Assembly: GCA_963806145.1 (NCBI GenBank)
Contig: CAWDXD010000028.1
Location: 1 to 64,000, forward strand
DNA: 64,000 nt
Reading direction: 5' to 3'
Source of the DNA: DASXKD01 sp963806145
GTDB taxonomy: Bacteria > Actinomycetota > Actinomycetes > Streptosporangiales > Streptosporangiaceae
This document shows positions 9,161 through 19,135 of the stretch, in pieces. A program made the translations under genes and the position numbers. How positions within the stretch are numbered: position 1 is the stretch's first letter; each line of letters starts with the position of its first letter. Below the pieces are notes generated by a model that saw only the letters and a list, made by a program, of their open reading frames with translations, was not told the origin of the DNA and made no database searches.

Positions 9161-9529
9161 TCAGCCGCGGTCGTGGAGGGTCACCTGGTAGCCGTCGGGG
9201 TCGGTGAACGTGAAAGTGCGGCCGAACGGCCCGTCGACGGGCGCTGAGACGATCGTCGTGCCGGCGGCGGCGAGGGCGTCGTGGATGTCCTGCGCGTCGG
9301 GGGCGTGTAGCCACAGCGCCATCCCCTGGCCCGGCTGCGCGATCGCGTCCAGGTCGGTGCCCGCGACGACGTCGCGGACGGCGAGCGCGATCGGCTTGGT
9401 GTCGAACACGATGGCGTGCGGCGGTCCTGCGTCGGAGCGCTTCAGCCCCAGGTACTGCTCGTAGAAAGCGGCGGAACGTTCCAGGTCGCGCACCTGCAGT
9501 GAAATGAAGTCGGGTCCGGTAACGGCCAC
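9161..9529 (-). CDS. VOC-superfamily (glyoxalase/bleomycin-resistance-like) protein
   Basis: A 122-aa single-domain protein of the vicinal oxygen chelate superfamily. FISLQVRDLERSAAFYEQYLGL opens the first beta-alpha-beta module, and FTDPDGYQVTLHD closes the second with the usual Asp-Pro-Asp-Gly turn and a Glu/His-type ligand region. The GTG start is set by a strong GAGGAGGT seven bases upstream. It is divergent from a MarR-family gene 65 bases away, and two perfect TGTCAG-N4-CTGACA dyads lie between them. It is therefore probably repressed by that MarR protein and induced by an electrophile or drug, as with many VOC/MarR pairs. Substrate unknown. Confidence 0.88.
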   Translation of the reverse strand: MAVTGPDFISLQVRDLERSAAFYEQYLGLKRSDAGPPHAIVFDTKPIALAVRDVVAGTDLDAIAQPGQGMALWLHAPDAQDIHDALAAAGTTIVSAPVDGPFGRTFTFTDPDGYQVTLHDRG

Positions 9530-9550
9530 GATCCTTACCTCCTCATTGGA

Positions 9551-9566
9551 TGTCAGTTTTCTGACA
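9551..9566. promoter_or_regulatory. Inverted-repeat operator 1, probable MarR site
   Basis: A perfect dyad TGTCAG-TTTT-CTGACA lies between the divergent VOC and MarR genes, 21 bases upstream of the VOC start. Identical half-sites recur 28 bases away, which supports a real protein-binding site. The size and symmetry fit a MarR dimer. Confidence 0.75.
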
Positions 9567-9578
9567 CACCACAATGTA

Positions 9579-9594
9579 TGTCAGACTACTGACA
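9579..9594. promoter_or_regulatory. Inverted-repeat operator 2, overlapping the marR start codon
   Basis: A second perfect dyad with the same half-sites, TGTCAG-ACTA-CTGACA. Its last base is the A of the regulator's ATG. It is spaced 28 bp from the first dyad, centre to centre. The position suggests tight autorepression, and also that the marR mRNA may be leaderless or carry a very short leader. Confidence 0.75.
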
Positions 9595-10055
9595 TGAGTC
9601 AAGGCGGGCCCGGAGTCGAGCTGGACACATCGCTGGGGTACATGCTCAAGGCGGCCGCGAGTGCCCTGCACTCTGCCCTGGAGGCCGTGCTGAGGCCGCT
9701 GGGCATCACGATCACCCACTACGCCTGCCTGGAGTTGCTTGCCCAGCGGCCGGGCCTGTCGAACTCCGAGCTTGCCCGCGGTGCCTTCGTCACCCGGCAG
9801 TCGATGAATGTGCTCCTGCAGGCCCTCGAACGCCAGGGACTCGTCGTCCGCCCGGCACAGGCACCCGTAGGCAGGGCCCTGCCGGCCGAGCTGACCGCCC
9901 GCGGGCGCCGCCAGCTCAAGGTGGCCAGCGCCGCGGTTCGCCGCGTCGAGCAAGACATGCTGGCCAATCTGGATGCCAGCGAACAAGTTCAGATGCGGCG
10001 CCTGCTCACTGCGTGCATCGCCGCACTGACCGAACCGCCCGCATCGGCGACGTAA
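9594..10055 (+). CDS. MarR-family transcriptional regulator
   Basis: A 153-aa winged-helix regulator. The N-terminal helix (GYMLKAAASALHSALEAVL) and LGITITHYACLELLAQRPGLSNSEL lead into the recognition region VTRQSMNVLLQALERQGLV and the wing, followed by ELTARGRRQL and a C-terminal dimer helix, a typical MarR layout. I chose the ATG (MSQGGPG) because it fits the family's N-terminus; no Shine-Dalgarno is visible and operator 2 covers the start codon. It likely represses itself and the divergent VOC gene. The ligand is unknown. Confidence 0.9.
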   Translation: MSQGGPGVELDTSLGYMLKAAASALHSALEAVLRPLGITITHYACLELLAQRPGLSNSELARGAFVTRQSMNVLLQALERQGLVVRPAQAPVGRALPAELTARGRRQLKVASAAVRRVEQDMLANLDASEQVQMRRLLTACIAALTEPPASAT

Positions 10056-10083
10056 CTGCTCCGGAATTTACAACTTTGCCGCG

Positions 10084-10240
10084 TCCCTGGCGATCGGCGA
10101 ATGCGGCGAAGGGCCGATCTTCCTGACGCCTGATGGCCGGCGGCTGGACCGGCATGGTGCTGGACGTCTGGTCCGCCGCATCGCCCGCCGCGCCGGGATC
10201 ACCAAGCCCGTCGGGCCGCCACGAGCTGCCGTTACGGGCG
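10084..10240 (+). pseudogene. Remnant of a tyrosine recombinase/integrase
   Basis: The plus strand reads EGPIFLTPDGRRLDRHGAG, then LVRRIARRAGITKPVGP. This is the characteristic run just before the HxLR box of phage-type or XerC-like tyrosine recombinases. Downstream the expected HTLRH box and catalytic Tyr segment are scrambled by frame changes, and nothing of the N-terminal part remains upstream. It is a fossil of an integrated element, with no attachment site or other mobile gene recognised nearby. Confidence 0.6.
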
Positions 10241-10433
10241 GCAAGCCGACCTCTGGCCGGACTTCCTCCACGGCGTCCGAACGGGGCGATTTGCGCGGAC
10301 CGCATCGTTGCCCGACGTCCGATTCTGAAAGTAGTGCGTTATCGGGGCACATTCTTATGCGCCGCTCAGCATGATCATTCGTGGCAGGTGATCATGTTAG
10401 GTGTGCCCGATCAACCGTCCATCACCGGCTCGA

Positions 10434-13000
10434 TTAAGCAGTCAGGTTCCGGCTCATATCAGCGGCCGCCGCGCGGTTCTCGACGCCGAGCTTGGTCAGC
10501 ACGGCCGAGACGTGGTGATTGACCGTCTTGGTCGAGATAAACAAGGTGCGGGCGATTTGGGCGTCGGTCTGACGTTCGCATATCAACTCGAGCACCTCGC
10601 ATTCACGCGGAGTGAGCCCGAGTGGGTGCGCCCGGGTCGCTCGGCGCAGGCCGGCACTGACCGGGCGCCTATCTGGCGCAGCTTCTGGCGGGCGAGGCCG
10701 GCCGTCGCCTTGGCGCCTAGTTCATCGAGACGCCGCACTGCGTCGCGCAATTCGTTTTCGTCCGACGAGTCAAGCAGTGCGAGTGCCGCATCTAGGCGGC
10801 AGCCGAGCTCATCCCACGCACGCGCAGCCGCTGCGTGCTCGCCGGATTCCTGGAGCCTGTATGGCTCGGCAACCGGGCCATCGACGATTCGGTCGGAGCC
10901 GACGCGGTCGAGCCAGCGGCGCAGGGCGCCCCGCATCCACTCGTCGATGTTGTGCGCGGCATCGGCGGCCAGCTCGGCCTCGTGTCGCGCCTCGTCAACT
11001 CGACTTTCGGTCAGGAATGCCTCGGTCCGAGCGAGCCGGGTCGGCACTATGTACTGCAGCTGGCCGGTCGGTGCCGCGTTGGCGATCGCGCTGTCGAGGG
11101 CGCGCCAGGCCTCCGGTTCGCCGCGGCGCGCATGGATCACGCCGATCAGGGTCTGCACGCAGATCTGGTTCAGTGGGGCGGCCGAGCTTTCCTCGAGCAG
11201 CTGAGCACTGATCGCCACCGCTTCGTCCCAATGCCCGCGATGTTCCAGGACGGCGGTCCGAGTTGCGCGCAGGAAATAGGAGTGCGTGTCTAGGTCGTTC
11301 TGCTCGCAGTAGGCGACGCCGTCGCGGTAATAGTGCTCTCCTTCGTCGAACCGGAACTGGTCGCACGAGATGGCGTACAGGTTGCTGTAGGCACGACCGG
11401 CCTGATTGGGCAGGTTGCGGGAGATGGCCAACTCAAGTGAGCGGCGGAGGAGTTCGACCCAGCTCGGATCGGTCGCGGACGCGGCGCAGCCTTCGGTGTT
11501 CAGTGCATCGGCAATGACGTCTGATGCGCCAAGCGAACGGGCGAGGGCCTCCGCTCGGTGGGCCAACTCGATCGCGTCGTCATTCTCGTTGCGCGTCATC
11601 CTGATGGCGGCTAGCGTCACGTACGCCCTGGCCAACTCCTGCGTCTCGCCGAGCGGCTCGAGCGTGTTGATCGCTTCGACGGCGGCACCTACCGCTTCAT
11701 CGCCACGGCACAGATGTTTCAACGTCAGCGAGTAGTGCTGCAACGACTCGCCCTCGTGGCGGCGATCTTCGAGCAGGCGCCAGAGCCGTAGTGCCTGCTC
11801 GTCGGCGTCAGCCGCGGTTTGCGATCGGTCGCTAAAAGTCGCCTCTTCGGCAAGGCCCGTGTACAGCTCGGCCAGCGTGGACGGTGTGGCATGCGCCGCC
11901 CATCGCAACGCGCGTTCGTACTGGGCCGCAGCCTCGCGATGTGAGCCGAGATCAACGGCTCGTCTCGCGGCGAGTGATGCGTGCCGGATGACTGCTTCTT
12001 CGTCGCCAGCGCCCTCAGCGTGGAAGGCCATGCGCGCGTCATCGCGGCTGCCGCTGGCTAGTAGCGCGTTGAGGATCTTTGCGTGGATCACCGCCTGCCG
12101 ATGGGCAGGGATCTCCTGCGCGATCGCCAGCCGGGCGATCTCGTGCCGAAAGCGCAGGCCGATTCCCTCATCGACCAGCAGTCCGGACGCACTGAGTTCG
12201 TCCAGCGCAGCTTGTCGATCGGCGAGCAGGCTCGCGTCGATCCGCAGACCCATGAGCGCGGCCGTCTCGAGGACCTGCCGGGCCGCGTCGCTGAGCCGTC
12301 CGGTACGCGAGAGGATCGCGTCACGCGCCGATAGCGGGACTCCGTGTGTTCCGGCCTCGAGCATCTCGGTGACGTAGAACGGATTGCCGCCGGCGAGCTG
12401 GTACAACTGGTCGGCGTCGAGATCGGTCCCGGCGGCCATCGTCCGGACGGCCTCGATCGACAGCGGCGGCAACTCGAGTCGGCGCGTCCACCGCCTCGCG
12501 GCGAGATCGCCCAGCGCGAGACGCAGCGGGCTCGATGGTGCAAGCCAGTCGTCGCGATAGGTGGCGATCACCAGCACCGACGCCGCGCGGATGCGACGCG
12601 TGAGAAACCGCATCAGGTCGAGCGTCGCCTCGTCCGCCCAGTGGATGTCCTCGATCACGATCACGTCGAGTCGATCGTCACTGGTGACCTGACTCAGCAG
12701 CGCGGCGAACAGCTCGTCGCGCTCGGGTCGGCCCCGGCACAAATCCTCCAGCGCGCCGCCGAGATCGCGGGCGAGGTCGAACAACGGGGCGAGCGGCCGC
12801 GGTGTCGAGAGTCCGTCGCAGGCGCCCCACGACCAGAAGGCGTCGGGCAGATCGCGCTGGAACCGCTCGACCAGTACCGACTTTCCTGCGCCCGCCTCAC
12901 CGGCGATCAGGACGAGTCGCCCTTCACCCTGACTCGCTTCGTGCGCGTACTGGCGCAGCGAGGCCAGCACCGGATCGCGTTCCAGCAGCATCATGTTCAT
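10434..13000 (-). CDS. Large AAA-ATPase LuxR-family (LAL) regulator, frameshifted before its HTH
   Basis: The ATG (MNMMLLERDP) opens an STAND/AAA ATPase with Walker A GEAGAGKS at residues 34-41, Walker B VIVIEDIHWADE, a NACHT/MalT-like middle and a long TPR-like helical region (about 350-760). The main reading frame stops at 10583 without a DNA-binding domain. In the next frame, continuing to a TAA at 10434, there is a complete LuxR helix-turn-helix: LTPRECEVLELICERQT, then IARTLFISTKTVNHHVSAVL. The change is equivalent to one missing base near 10640-10657. The DUF4242 gene lies 46 bases upstream, so the two may be co-transcribed. As read it would make a regulator without its HTH. Confidence 0.82.
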
Positions 13001-13046
13001 GATCTTCTCTCAACTGGATCGCATGCGCACGGGGACCGTGCCTGGA

Positions 13047-13298
13047 TCACAGTCCTTCCTGCACTTCGAAAACGTCATCGGCAACCAGTCCGTGAGCCTC
13101 GCGATGCACGGTGTTCGCGGCCTCCGCCGACGGGGCGTCGACCAGGCAGAAGACCTTGCCGTGGGCCTCACTGACCCAGTAGCGCAGGTATCTGACGTCG
13201 TATGCGCCCTGTGCCTGCAGGTCTGCTGCGTGGGCCTGGCCGACGTCATGAACACTCACTCCGCCGGGGAGCGTGTGGATATCCATGTAAAGGGGCAC
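13047..13298 (-). CDS. DUF4242 / SCO4226-like small nickel-binding-type protein
   Basis: An 83-aa single-domain protein starting at GTG (MPLYMDIHTLPGGV) behind AAGGAGA. The conserved LRYWVSEAHGKVFCLVDAPS and HREAHGLVADDVFEV are hallmarks of DUF4242. Its Streptomyces member SCO4226 is a ferredoxin-like nickel-binding protein, so metal binding is plausible but not shown here. It is the first gene before the AAA-LuxR regulator on the same strand. Confidence 0.85.
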   Translation of the reverse strand: MPLYMDIHTLPGGVSVHDVGQAHAADLQAQGAYDVRYLRYWVSEAHGKVFCLVDAPSAEAANTVHREAHGLVADDVFEVQEGL

Positions 13299-13634
13299 CG
13301 GTGGTCTCCTTTTGGTCTGTCACCGGTCGGGACAGTCAGAGCGTAGGAACCGCGAGCACCCGGCCGCATCGGGGCTGCCTGCCTAGATTGCAGCGCCGCA
13401 TTCCCCATATTTCTTCGCCGGGTCCGCGCGCCGCTCAGCCGGACCGGTCCGGCGGACCTCTCGGCCGCCCTTGCCGGAACGGGCGCGGCCGTCGGCATTC
13501 GGCGTGCCTGGCAACCTCGATCCCAGCCCAGCCGGGCCGGTCGCACAAAGATAGGGACGCCTCCCGATGCGACCGCGACGCCGGGCGCGCTGAGCTAGAC
13601 GCATTCACTCAGAACGAGGAATCGAGGGGTCCGC
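13299..13634. other. Divergent intergenic region, about 335 bp
   Basis: It must hold the promoters for the DUF4242/LuxR unit and for the polyamine operon. No gene and no convincing operator were recognised. Confidence 0.45.
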
Positions 13635-14824
13635 ATGCTCGCAACGCTTGAACCAAGCCCGGTGGCCGGAAGGCTCGATCAGTTCCTGGGCCGCCATCCT
13701 GATGCGATCACGCCCTTCCTGCTCGTCGACCTTGATGTAGTCCGCCGCCAGTACGTCCGCTTGACCGCGGCTCTGCCGGGCACCGAGGTCTTCTACGCGG
13801 TGAAGGCCAACCCGGCGCCAGAGGTCCTGAGTTTGCTCATCGAGCTTGGCTCCAATTTCGATGTGGCCAGCAGCGGGGAGATCGAGCTGTGTCTGGGTCT
13901 CGGCGCGGATCCGGCCAGGTTGTCGTACGGCAACACGGTCAAGAAGGAACGTGATATCGCCGCAGCCTACCGACGCGGCGTCCGGCTCTTTACCGTCGAC
14001 TCGGAGCCCGAGCTGGATAAGGTCCTGCGCACGGTGGCCAACGGCACGGTGTTCGTCCGCATCGTCACCGACGGGGCCGGGGCCGACTGGCCGTTGTCGC
14101 GGAAGTTTGGCTGCACGGTGGGTGAGGCGGGCCGATGCTCCTGCGAGCGGCCCGCGCGGGCCTGCGGGTTGGCATTTCATTTCACGTCGGATCGCAGCAG
14201 CGCAACCCGGACGCCTGGGACCGGCCGCTTGGCCAGGTCGCGCAACTGGCGCGGCGGCTCGCGGCCGAGGGACACGAACTCGCCGGCGTGAACCTCGGCG
14301 GCGGGCTGCCGAGCAGGCACGTCGATCCGACCGCTGACATCGAAACATACGGCGAGGCGATCGCCAGGTCCGTCGCCGCCCACCTCGGTCCCCGGTTCGG
14401 CGGCCTCATGATGGTCGAGCCCGGCCGCTATCTGGTCGGTGACGCGGGCGTGATCCGGACCGAGGTCGTCCAGATCGTGCGCCGGGCCAGCGACCCGGAT
14501 CGCCGCTGGGTGTTCCTCGACGTGGGCCTGTTCAACGGTCTCACCGAGACCCTCGACGAGGCGATCCGCTACCGCATCCAGGCGCCGGGCGACGAGTCAG
14601 GCACCGGATCGGTCGTGCTGGCCGGCCCGTCGTGCGACAGCGCCGACGTGCTCTACGAGACCTACCAGTACCAGCTCCCGCTCGACCTGCAGGTGGGCGA
14701 TCACCTGGAGATCCTCGGGACCGGCGCGTACACGTCGTCCTATTCATCGGTCGGATTCAACGGCTTCCCGCCGCTGACGAGCTACTACCTGCCTGCCACG
14801 GTCGGATCGGGGCTGACATCATGA
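13635..14824 (+). CDS. PLP-dependent ornithine/lysine-type decarboxylase (fold III), frameshifted
   Basis: A fold-III decarboxylase expected to make putrescine (or cadaverine) from ornithine or lysine. Frame 1 gives the PLP-lysine segment VFYAVKANPAPEVL and FDVASSGEIEL, up to RKFGCTVGEA. The next frame continues with MLLRAARAGLRVGISFHVGS, the LGGGLPS phosphate-binding loop, VEPGRYLV, and the substrate motif GPSCDSADVLYE. One base appears to be missing near 14125-14135; restored, the protein would be about 396 aa, the family's usual size. The start is an ATG after GAGGGG. It shares an ATGA overlap with homospermidine synthase, so the two are translationally coupled. Confidence 0.86.
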
Positions 14825-16253
14825 GCGACTACCCCAGCTACGGATCCCTCGACGGCCCGGTCGTCATGATCGGGTTCGGTTCCATCGGCCGGGGAACCCT
14901 GCCGCTGATCCTCCGGCATTTCGACGTGAAGCCGGAACAGATCACCGTCGTCGCGCCCGACGACGCCAACGCCGCGATCCTCGCCGAGTACGGCGTGCAG
15001 AAGGTCACCTCGCTGCTCACCGCGGACAACTACCGTGCCGTCCTGACCCCATTGCTGACCACGAGAGCTGGCCGGGCATTCTGCGTCAACCTCTCCGTCG
15101 ACACGTCGTCGGTCGCGATCATGGCACTGGCCCGGGAACTCGGCGCGCTCTATGTCGACACCGTCATAGAACCCTGGCCTGGCTTCTACGACGACCCGGC
15201 GGCACCGCTCGCGCAGCGAACGAACTACGCCTTGCGCCAGAGCCTGCTTGCCGAACGCCGCCGCGCCCCGGCGGGCCGACGGCGGTCTCGGCCTGCGGGG
15301 CGAACCCGGGCATGGTCTCGTGGTTCGTCAAGCAGGCCCTGCTCGATGTCGCGGACGCTGTCGGGCTGGGCTACGTCCGCCCCACCACTCGCACGCAGTG
15401 GGCCGAACTTATGCGCCAGTCCGGCGTCCGAGGGATCCACATCGCCGAACGTGACACCCAGCGCGGCCGCAAGCCCAAGGCCATCGGCACATTCGTCAAC
15501 ACCTGGTCGGTCGACGGGTTCATCTCCGAAGGCCTGCAGCCGTCCGAGCTGGGCTGGGGCACCCACGAGAAATGGCTGCCGCCGCAGGCCTGCGCACATG
15601 ACGACCCGGCCGCACCATCGATCTACCTGGGCCGCCCCGGCGCCGACACCCGTGTACGGACCTGGTGCCCGACCGCGGGCCCGCAGTACGGCCTGTGCGT
15701 CACCCACAACGAGTCGATCTCGATCGCCGACTACTTCACGATGACCTCCGACTCGGGTGCGGTCAGCTACCGGCCAACCTGCCACTATGCCTACCACCCG
15801 GCCGACGACGCCATGCTGTCCTGGCACGAGTTGCTCGGCAATCCCGGCCAGCCGCAGCGCACCCACGAGATCCTCGACGAGGCAGACATCCTCGACGGCA
15901 TCGACGAGCTCGGCGTGCTGCTCTACGGGCACGCCCGCAACGCCTACTGGTTCGGCTCGCGGCTGTCGGTCGAGGAGACCCGCAAGCTCGCGCCTTACCA
16001 GAACGCCACCGGCCTGCAAGTCACCTCCGCGGTGCTGGCCGGCATGGTCTGGGCAGTGGAGAACGCCGACGCCGGAATCGTCGAGGCCGACGAGATCGAC
16101 TTCGCCCGTTGTCTGCAGGTGCAGCGGCCTTACCTGGGCCCCGTCGAAGGCCACTTCACCACCTGGACGCCGCTGACGGGACGCTCGCCGTTGTTCCCGC
16201 AGGACATCGACCCCGACGATCCGTGGCAGTTCAGAAATGTCCTCGTCCACTAG
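14821..16253 (+). CDS. hss: Homospermidine synthase (saccharopine-dehydrogenase-like), frameshifted
   Basis: Homospermidine synthase joins two aminobutyl units, from putrescine and/or spermidine, NAD-dependently. The N-terminal part has the Rossmann loop VVMIGFGSIGRGTLPLIL, FCVNLSVDTSS and YVDTVIEPW. After a frame change equivalent to one missing base near 15255-15275 the protein continues SACGANPGMVSWFVKQAL, TWSVDGFISEGLQPSELGWG, CHYAYHPADD and EILDEADILDGIDELGVLL, all typical of bacterial HSS. Restored length is about 477 aa, which matches the family. Its start overlaps the decarboxylase stop, and an EamA exporter follows within 10-16 bases. As sequenced, neither frame alone would give an active enzyme. 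Confidence 0.86.
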
Positions 16254-16262
16254 CCGAGCAGG

Positions 16263-17183
16263 GTGACGATGATCACCAGGCTGCCGCTCGCCGCGCTGAT
16301 CACCGCGTCGCTGTTCTGGGGCACAGCGGTCAGCGTGACCAAGTACGCCCTGCGCGGCTTCGGTCCGATCACGCTGTTGGCCGTCTCGCTGATCGCGGGA
16401 ACCGCGGTGCTGTGGACGATCGTGATCCTGCGTGGCCACCGCCCACCGCCGCCGTGGCGGCGGGCGGTGCTGCTCGGCCTATTCGAGCCAGCGCTCGCCT
16501 ACGTCGGCGACCTGCTCGGCCTGGCCCGGACCAGTGCCGCCAACGGCGCGCTGCTATCTGGTCTGGAATCGGTCTTCATCGTCCTGCTGGCGGCCGTCTT
16601 CCTGCGCGAACGCATCACTGGCCGCATCACCGTGGCGCTCGCCCTAGCACTGGCCGGCGTCGCGACCCTCGAAGGCACGGGATCGTTCGCGGGCGCCGGA
16701 CTCGGCGACCTGCTCGTCCTGGCCGGAGTGCTCAGCGCTGCTGCCTACACGATCGTCGCCAGAGGAATGGGGGACGAGTCCGACCCGCTAACGGTGACCG
16801 CATGCCAGTTCACCACCGCGACGATCCTCATCCTTCCCGCAGTTACCTTCGTGTGGGCGATGCACGTCGAAACCGCACCTAGCCACGTGGCCGCGAGGTT
16901 CTGGTTCGCCGCAATCTTCGTGGGAGTCATCGGCTACGCCGCGAGCTTCCTGCTCTACAACTACGCCATCGCCCGAGTGCGAGCGGCACCGGCGAGCATT
17001 ATCGTGAACCTGATTCCCGTCTTCGGGCTGGCCAGTGCCGTCTTCTGGCTAGGCGACTCACTCACCGTCGCCCGGGTTCTCGGCGCGATCTTGATCGGAC
17101 TGTCCGTCACGATCTTCACTGCCACCGAACTCGCCGAAACACGCAACGCCGCCAAGGCGAACGTGACACCGTCGAAAGTCTGA
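16263..17183 (+). CDS. EamA/DMT-family transporter, probably of the polyamine operon
   Basis: A membrane protein of about 306 aa with ten hydrophobic segments in two EamA repeats: LITASLFWGTAVSVTKYAL, then LFEPALAYVGDLLGLARTSA and ESVFIVLLAAVFLRERI. The second repeat has IVNLIPVFGLASAVFWLGDS. Such proteins export or import small metabolites. The start is a GTG, with an ATG two codons later equally possible; GAGCAGGG serves as ribosome site. The tight spacing behind homospermidine synthase suggests it moves the pathway product or precursor. That is inference from context only. Confidence 0.86.
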   Translation: MTMITRLPLAALITASLFWGTAVSVTKYALRGFGPITLLAVSLIAGTAVLWTIVILRGHRPPPPWRRAVLLGLFEPALAYVGDLLGLARTSAANGALLSGLESVFIVLLAAVFLRERITGRITVALALALAGVATLEGTGSFAGAGLGDLLVLAGVLSAAAYTIVARGMGDESDPLTVTACQFTTATILILPAVTFVWAMHVETAPSHVAARFWFAAIFVGVIGYAASFLLYNYAIARVRAAPASIIVNLIPVFGLASAVFWLGDSLTVARVLGAILIGLSVTIFTATELAETRNAAKANVTPSKV

Positions 17184-17570
17184 CCGGCAGTCTTTGCATC
17201 GGCTGGGGGCGTCGCGCGCTTAGGGCTAACCGCGCCGGACTGTCGTACTTCATCGGCGTACGTTGACAAGAGGCTAGCGTCCGGATAGACATGCATGAAG
17301 GCGCCCGACCCGAGAGATCCGCATCTGCCGCGCTGAGTGACCACAGCCCGCACCGGATGCCACGGCGGCCTGTCAGAGTTTGTCCCTGTGGACGAGGTGG
17401 ACGCAGCAAATGTTCTCTCGCACACCCAGCGGGAGATCCCGCCGGATCAGGTACTGGCGCTCGAGTGTCGCTCGCGCCGCCGGCAATGCCTGCGGACGCG
17501 CGCGGAACGCCGAATACAAGTGACCATGACCGGCTTGCGGCCCGGCCGCTGGCGCCCTGATCATCTGCAT
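17184..17570. other. Intergenic, about 390 bp, no recognisable gene
   Basis: It separates the polyamine operon from the Nudix gene. Open frames run through it because of GC content, but none shows a known domain. No terminator hairpin was found. Confidence 0.45.
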
Positions 17571-18089
17571 ATGAACGAGACGCCTGCCACGGCGAGGCTA
17601 AGACGTGCCGTCCGGGCGGTCATCCTGGCCGATGATGACCGTGTCCTGCTGTGCCGCTTCAGCTTCCCGCATCCGGCTGTACCGACGGGCGCAACGGTCG
17701 TATGGGCGGCCCCCGGCGGCGGCATCGAGCCCGGTGAACTGCCGCTGGCGGCACTGCGCCGGGAGCTGCACGAGGAGACGGGGCTTGTCATTGACGCCGA
17801 CCCGCCTCACGTCTGGCACCAGGAGGTCGCCGCTCCCGGCCATGCGGACGGCTACGACGGGGTGGTCAACGACTACTTCCTCGTCCGCACCACGCGCTTT
17901 GATCCCCGCGGCGCGCTGTCCGATGACGAACTCGCCGCCGAGCACATCAGCGGGATGCGATGGTGGCGGCACGGAGACATCGCCGAATACGGCGGAACCG
18001 ACCTGTTCTCACCCCGTGACATCGCCACACCGCTGGCGGCGCTGATCGCCGGTGACATCCCGGGCACGCCAGTGATGCTCGGCCTGTGA
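17571..18089 (+). CDS. Nudix hydrolase
   Basis: A 172-aa enzyme with a perfect Nudix box (GX5EX7REUXEEXGU) beginning GGIEPGELPLAAL and ending RRELHEETGLVI, which binds Mg2+ for hydrolysis of nucleoside-diphosphate-linked substrates. The strand VRAVILADDDRVLLCRF precedes it and RWWRHGDIAEYGGTDLF-type C-terminal elements follow. The ATG (MNETPAT) fits the domain start, but its ribosome site is weak; an in-frame ATG at 17526 would add 15 residues. It stands alone, so the substrate is unknown. Confidence 0.87.
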   Translation: MNETPATARLRRAVRAVILADDDRVLLCRFSFPHPAVPTGATVVWAAPGGGIEPGELPLAALRRELHEETGLVIDADPPHVWHQEVAAPGHADGYDGVVNDYFLVRTTRFDPRGALSDDELAAEHISGMRWWRHGDIAEYGGTDLFSPRDIATPLAALIAGDIPGTPVMLGL

Positions 18090-18685
18090 TCTCCCTGGGC
18101 ACTTATAGGTCCGCTGTACCCGCCAGACGCACCAAAGACACGAGGCTGCCGGACAATCAGGCGAATCTCCGCGCACGGCGTGCAGGTCCGACGGGCATCG
18201 GGAGGCGGGCAGGACGGCTGGCGGCACCCGACCCGCTCAGGGAGCCAGTGCCCGCAGATAACAACTCAGGGTTCCAAGGGTTGATGGACCGTACCCGGCG
18301 ATGCGACCGCGACCTCATCGCCATGGCCATGGCCTGGTTAACTCCCACGGCGGCTTTGACCGCAACCCAGGACAGATGATCGTGCAGCAGCGCCTGCTCT
18401 ACCGCCGTAGTGCCTGCATAACTATCCACGCTTGGCGGAGAGCACAACGTCCGCTTCTTGTCTGATATGGAGGTGATCGTGAGGCGCCAAGGTCGGAAGC
18501 GCTGCGCCTCGATCACCTGCATGATCGGCATTACGCGGCCCGGAGGGCGCAGGTGACCGAAGGTCACCCACATAATGCCGCCGATAGTGTGGTGCGGCCT
18601 CCTGTTTCAAGAACGCGCTGCGGACCTGCCCGCCGCTGTGGGACGGTCCGTGCTCCAGGACGGGCCGGGGCCTGGATTGCGGCAC
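18090..18685. other. Intergenic, about 600 bp, no recognisable gene
   Basis: It lies between a plus-strand and a minus-strand gene, so both transcripts should end here. A 17-bp dyad GGTGACC-GAA-GGTCACC sits at 18552-18568. A 25-codon GTG-led frame with GGAGG upstream begins near 18480 but has no recognisable content. Confidence 0.4.
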
Positions 18686-19135
18686 TCAGCGCTGTAGCCC
18701 GTCCCAGGACCATTGCGGGATCGGCAGGCCCTCGGGGACATCGGCAGCAGAGTCGTGGTAACGCGACATGGTGGTCGTGGCGGCCCAGGCGAAGTAGTCA
18801 TGCAGGACCTGCCGGACAGGGTCGTCTGCGTTCAGCCCTGCATCGCCCAGGGCCTGGTCGAAGCAGGCGATCGCCCGGCGGTCCATCTCCTCGTGCGGGC
18901 CGTTGCCGCTATCGATCCGCACCACCGACGTCTCATCCCCGTAGATACCGGAGTAGCTGGCCGGCCCGCCGAGCGCCTCGGCCCAATACGCGGCGAGCCG
19001 CGGGCTGTGCTGAGGATGGAACCCATGGCTGAACGCGTGGCTGACTATCTCATCGGCCATCACCCGGCTGTGCCACGCCTCAGCCAGGCGGAGCAAGCCC
19101 TCGCTGCCACCGGCCGCCTCATACACGCTTCGCAT
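18686..19135 (-). CDS. Truncated haemoglobin, group II-like
   Basis: A 149-aa protein of the 2-on-2 globin family, which binds haem and small ligands (O2, NO) in the cytoplasm. MRSVYEAAGGSEGLLRLAEAWH forms the A/B helices, then FSHGFHPQHSPRLAAYWAEALGG covers the E-helix region with the HxxH-type proximal area, and the C-terminal PQWSWDGLQR is typical of group II trHbs in actinobacteria. The ATG is chosen over an upstream in-frame start because it has CTGGGGG in front and begins at the conserved domain. No redox partner gene is adjacent. Confidence 0.82.
   Translation of the reverse strand: MRSVYEAAGGSEGLLRLAEAWHSRVMADEIVSHAFSHGFHPQHSPRLAAYWAEALGGPASYSGIYGDETSVVRIDSGNGPHEEMDRRAIACFDQALGDAGLNADDPVRQVLHDYFAWAATTTMSRYHDSAADVPEGLPIPQWSWDGLQR

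Noticed and set aside
10084..13000. A mobile island around the integrase remnant
   Set aside because: Only one short recombinase scrap is present; no attachment repeats, tRNA or other mobility genes support an island.
15225..16439. 404-codon minus-strand open frame
   Set aside because: Antisense to homospermidine synthase; no motif.
18552..18568. Dyad GGTGACC-GAA-GGTCACC
   Set aside because: It lies downstream of both neighbouring genes, far from any start, so an operator role is not supported.
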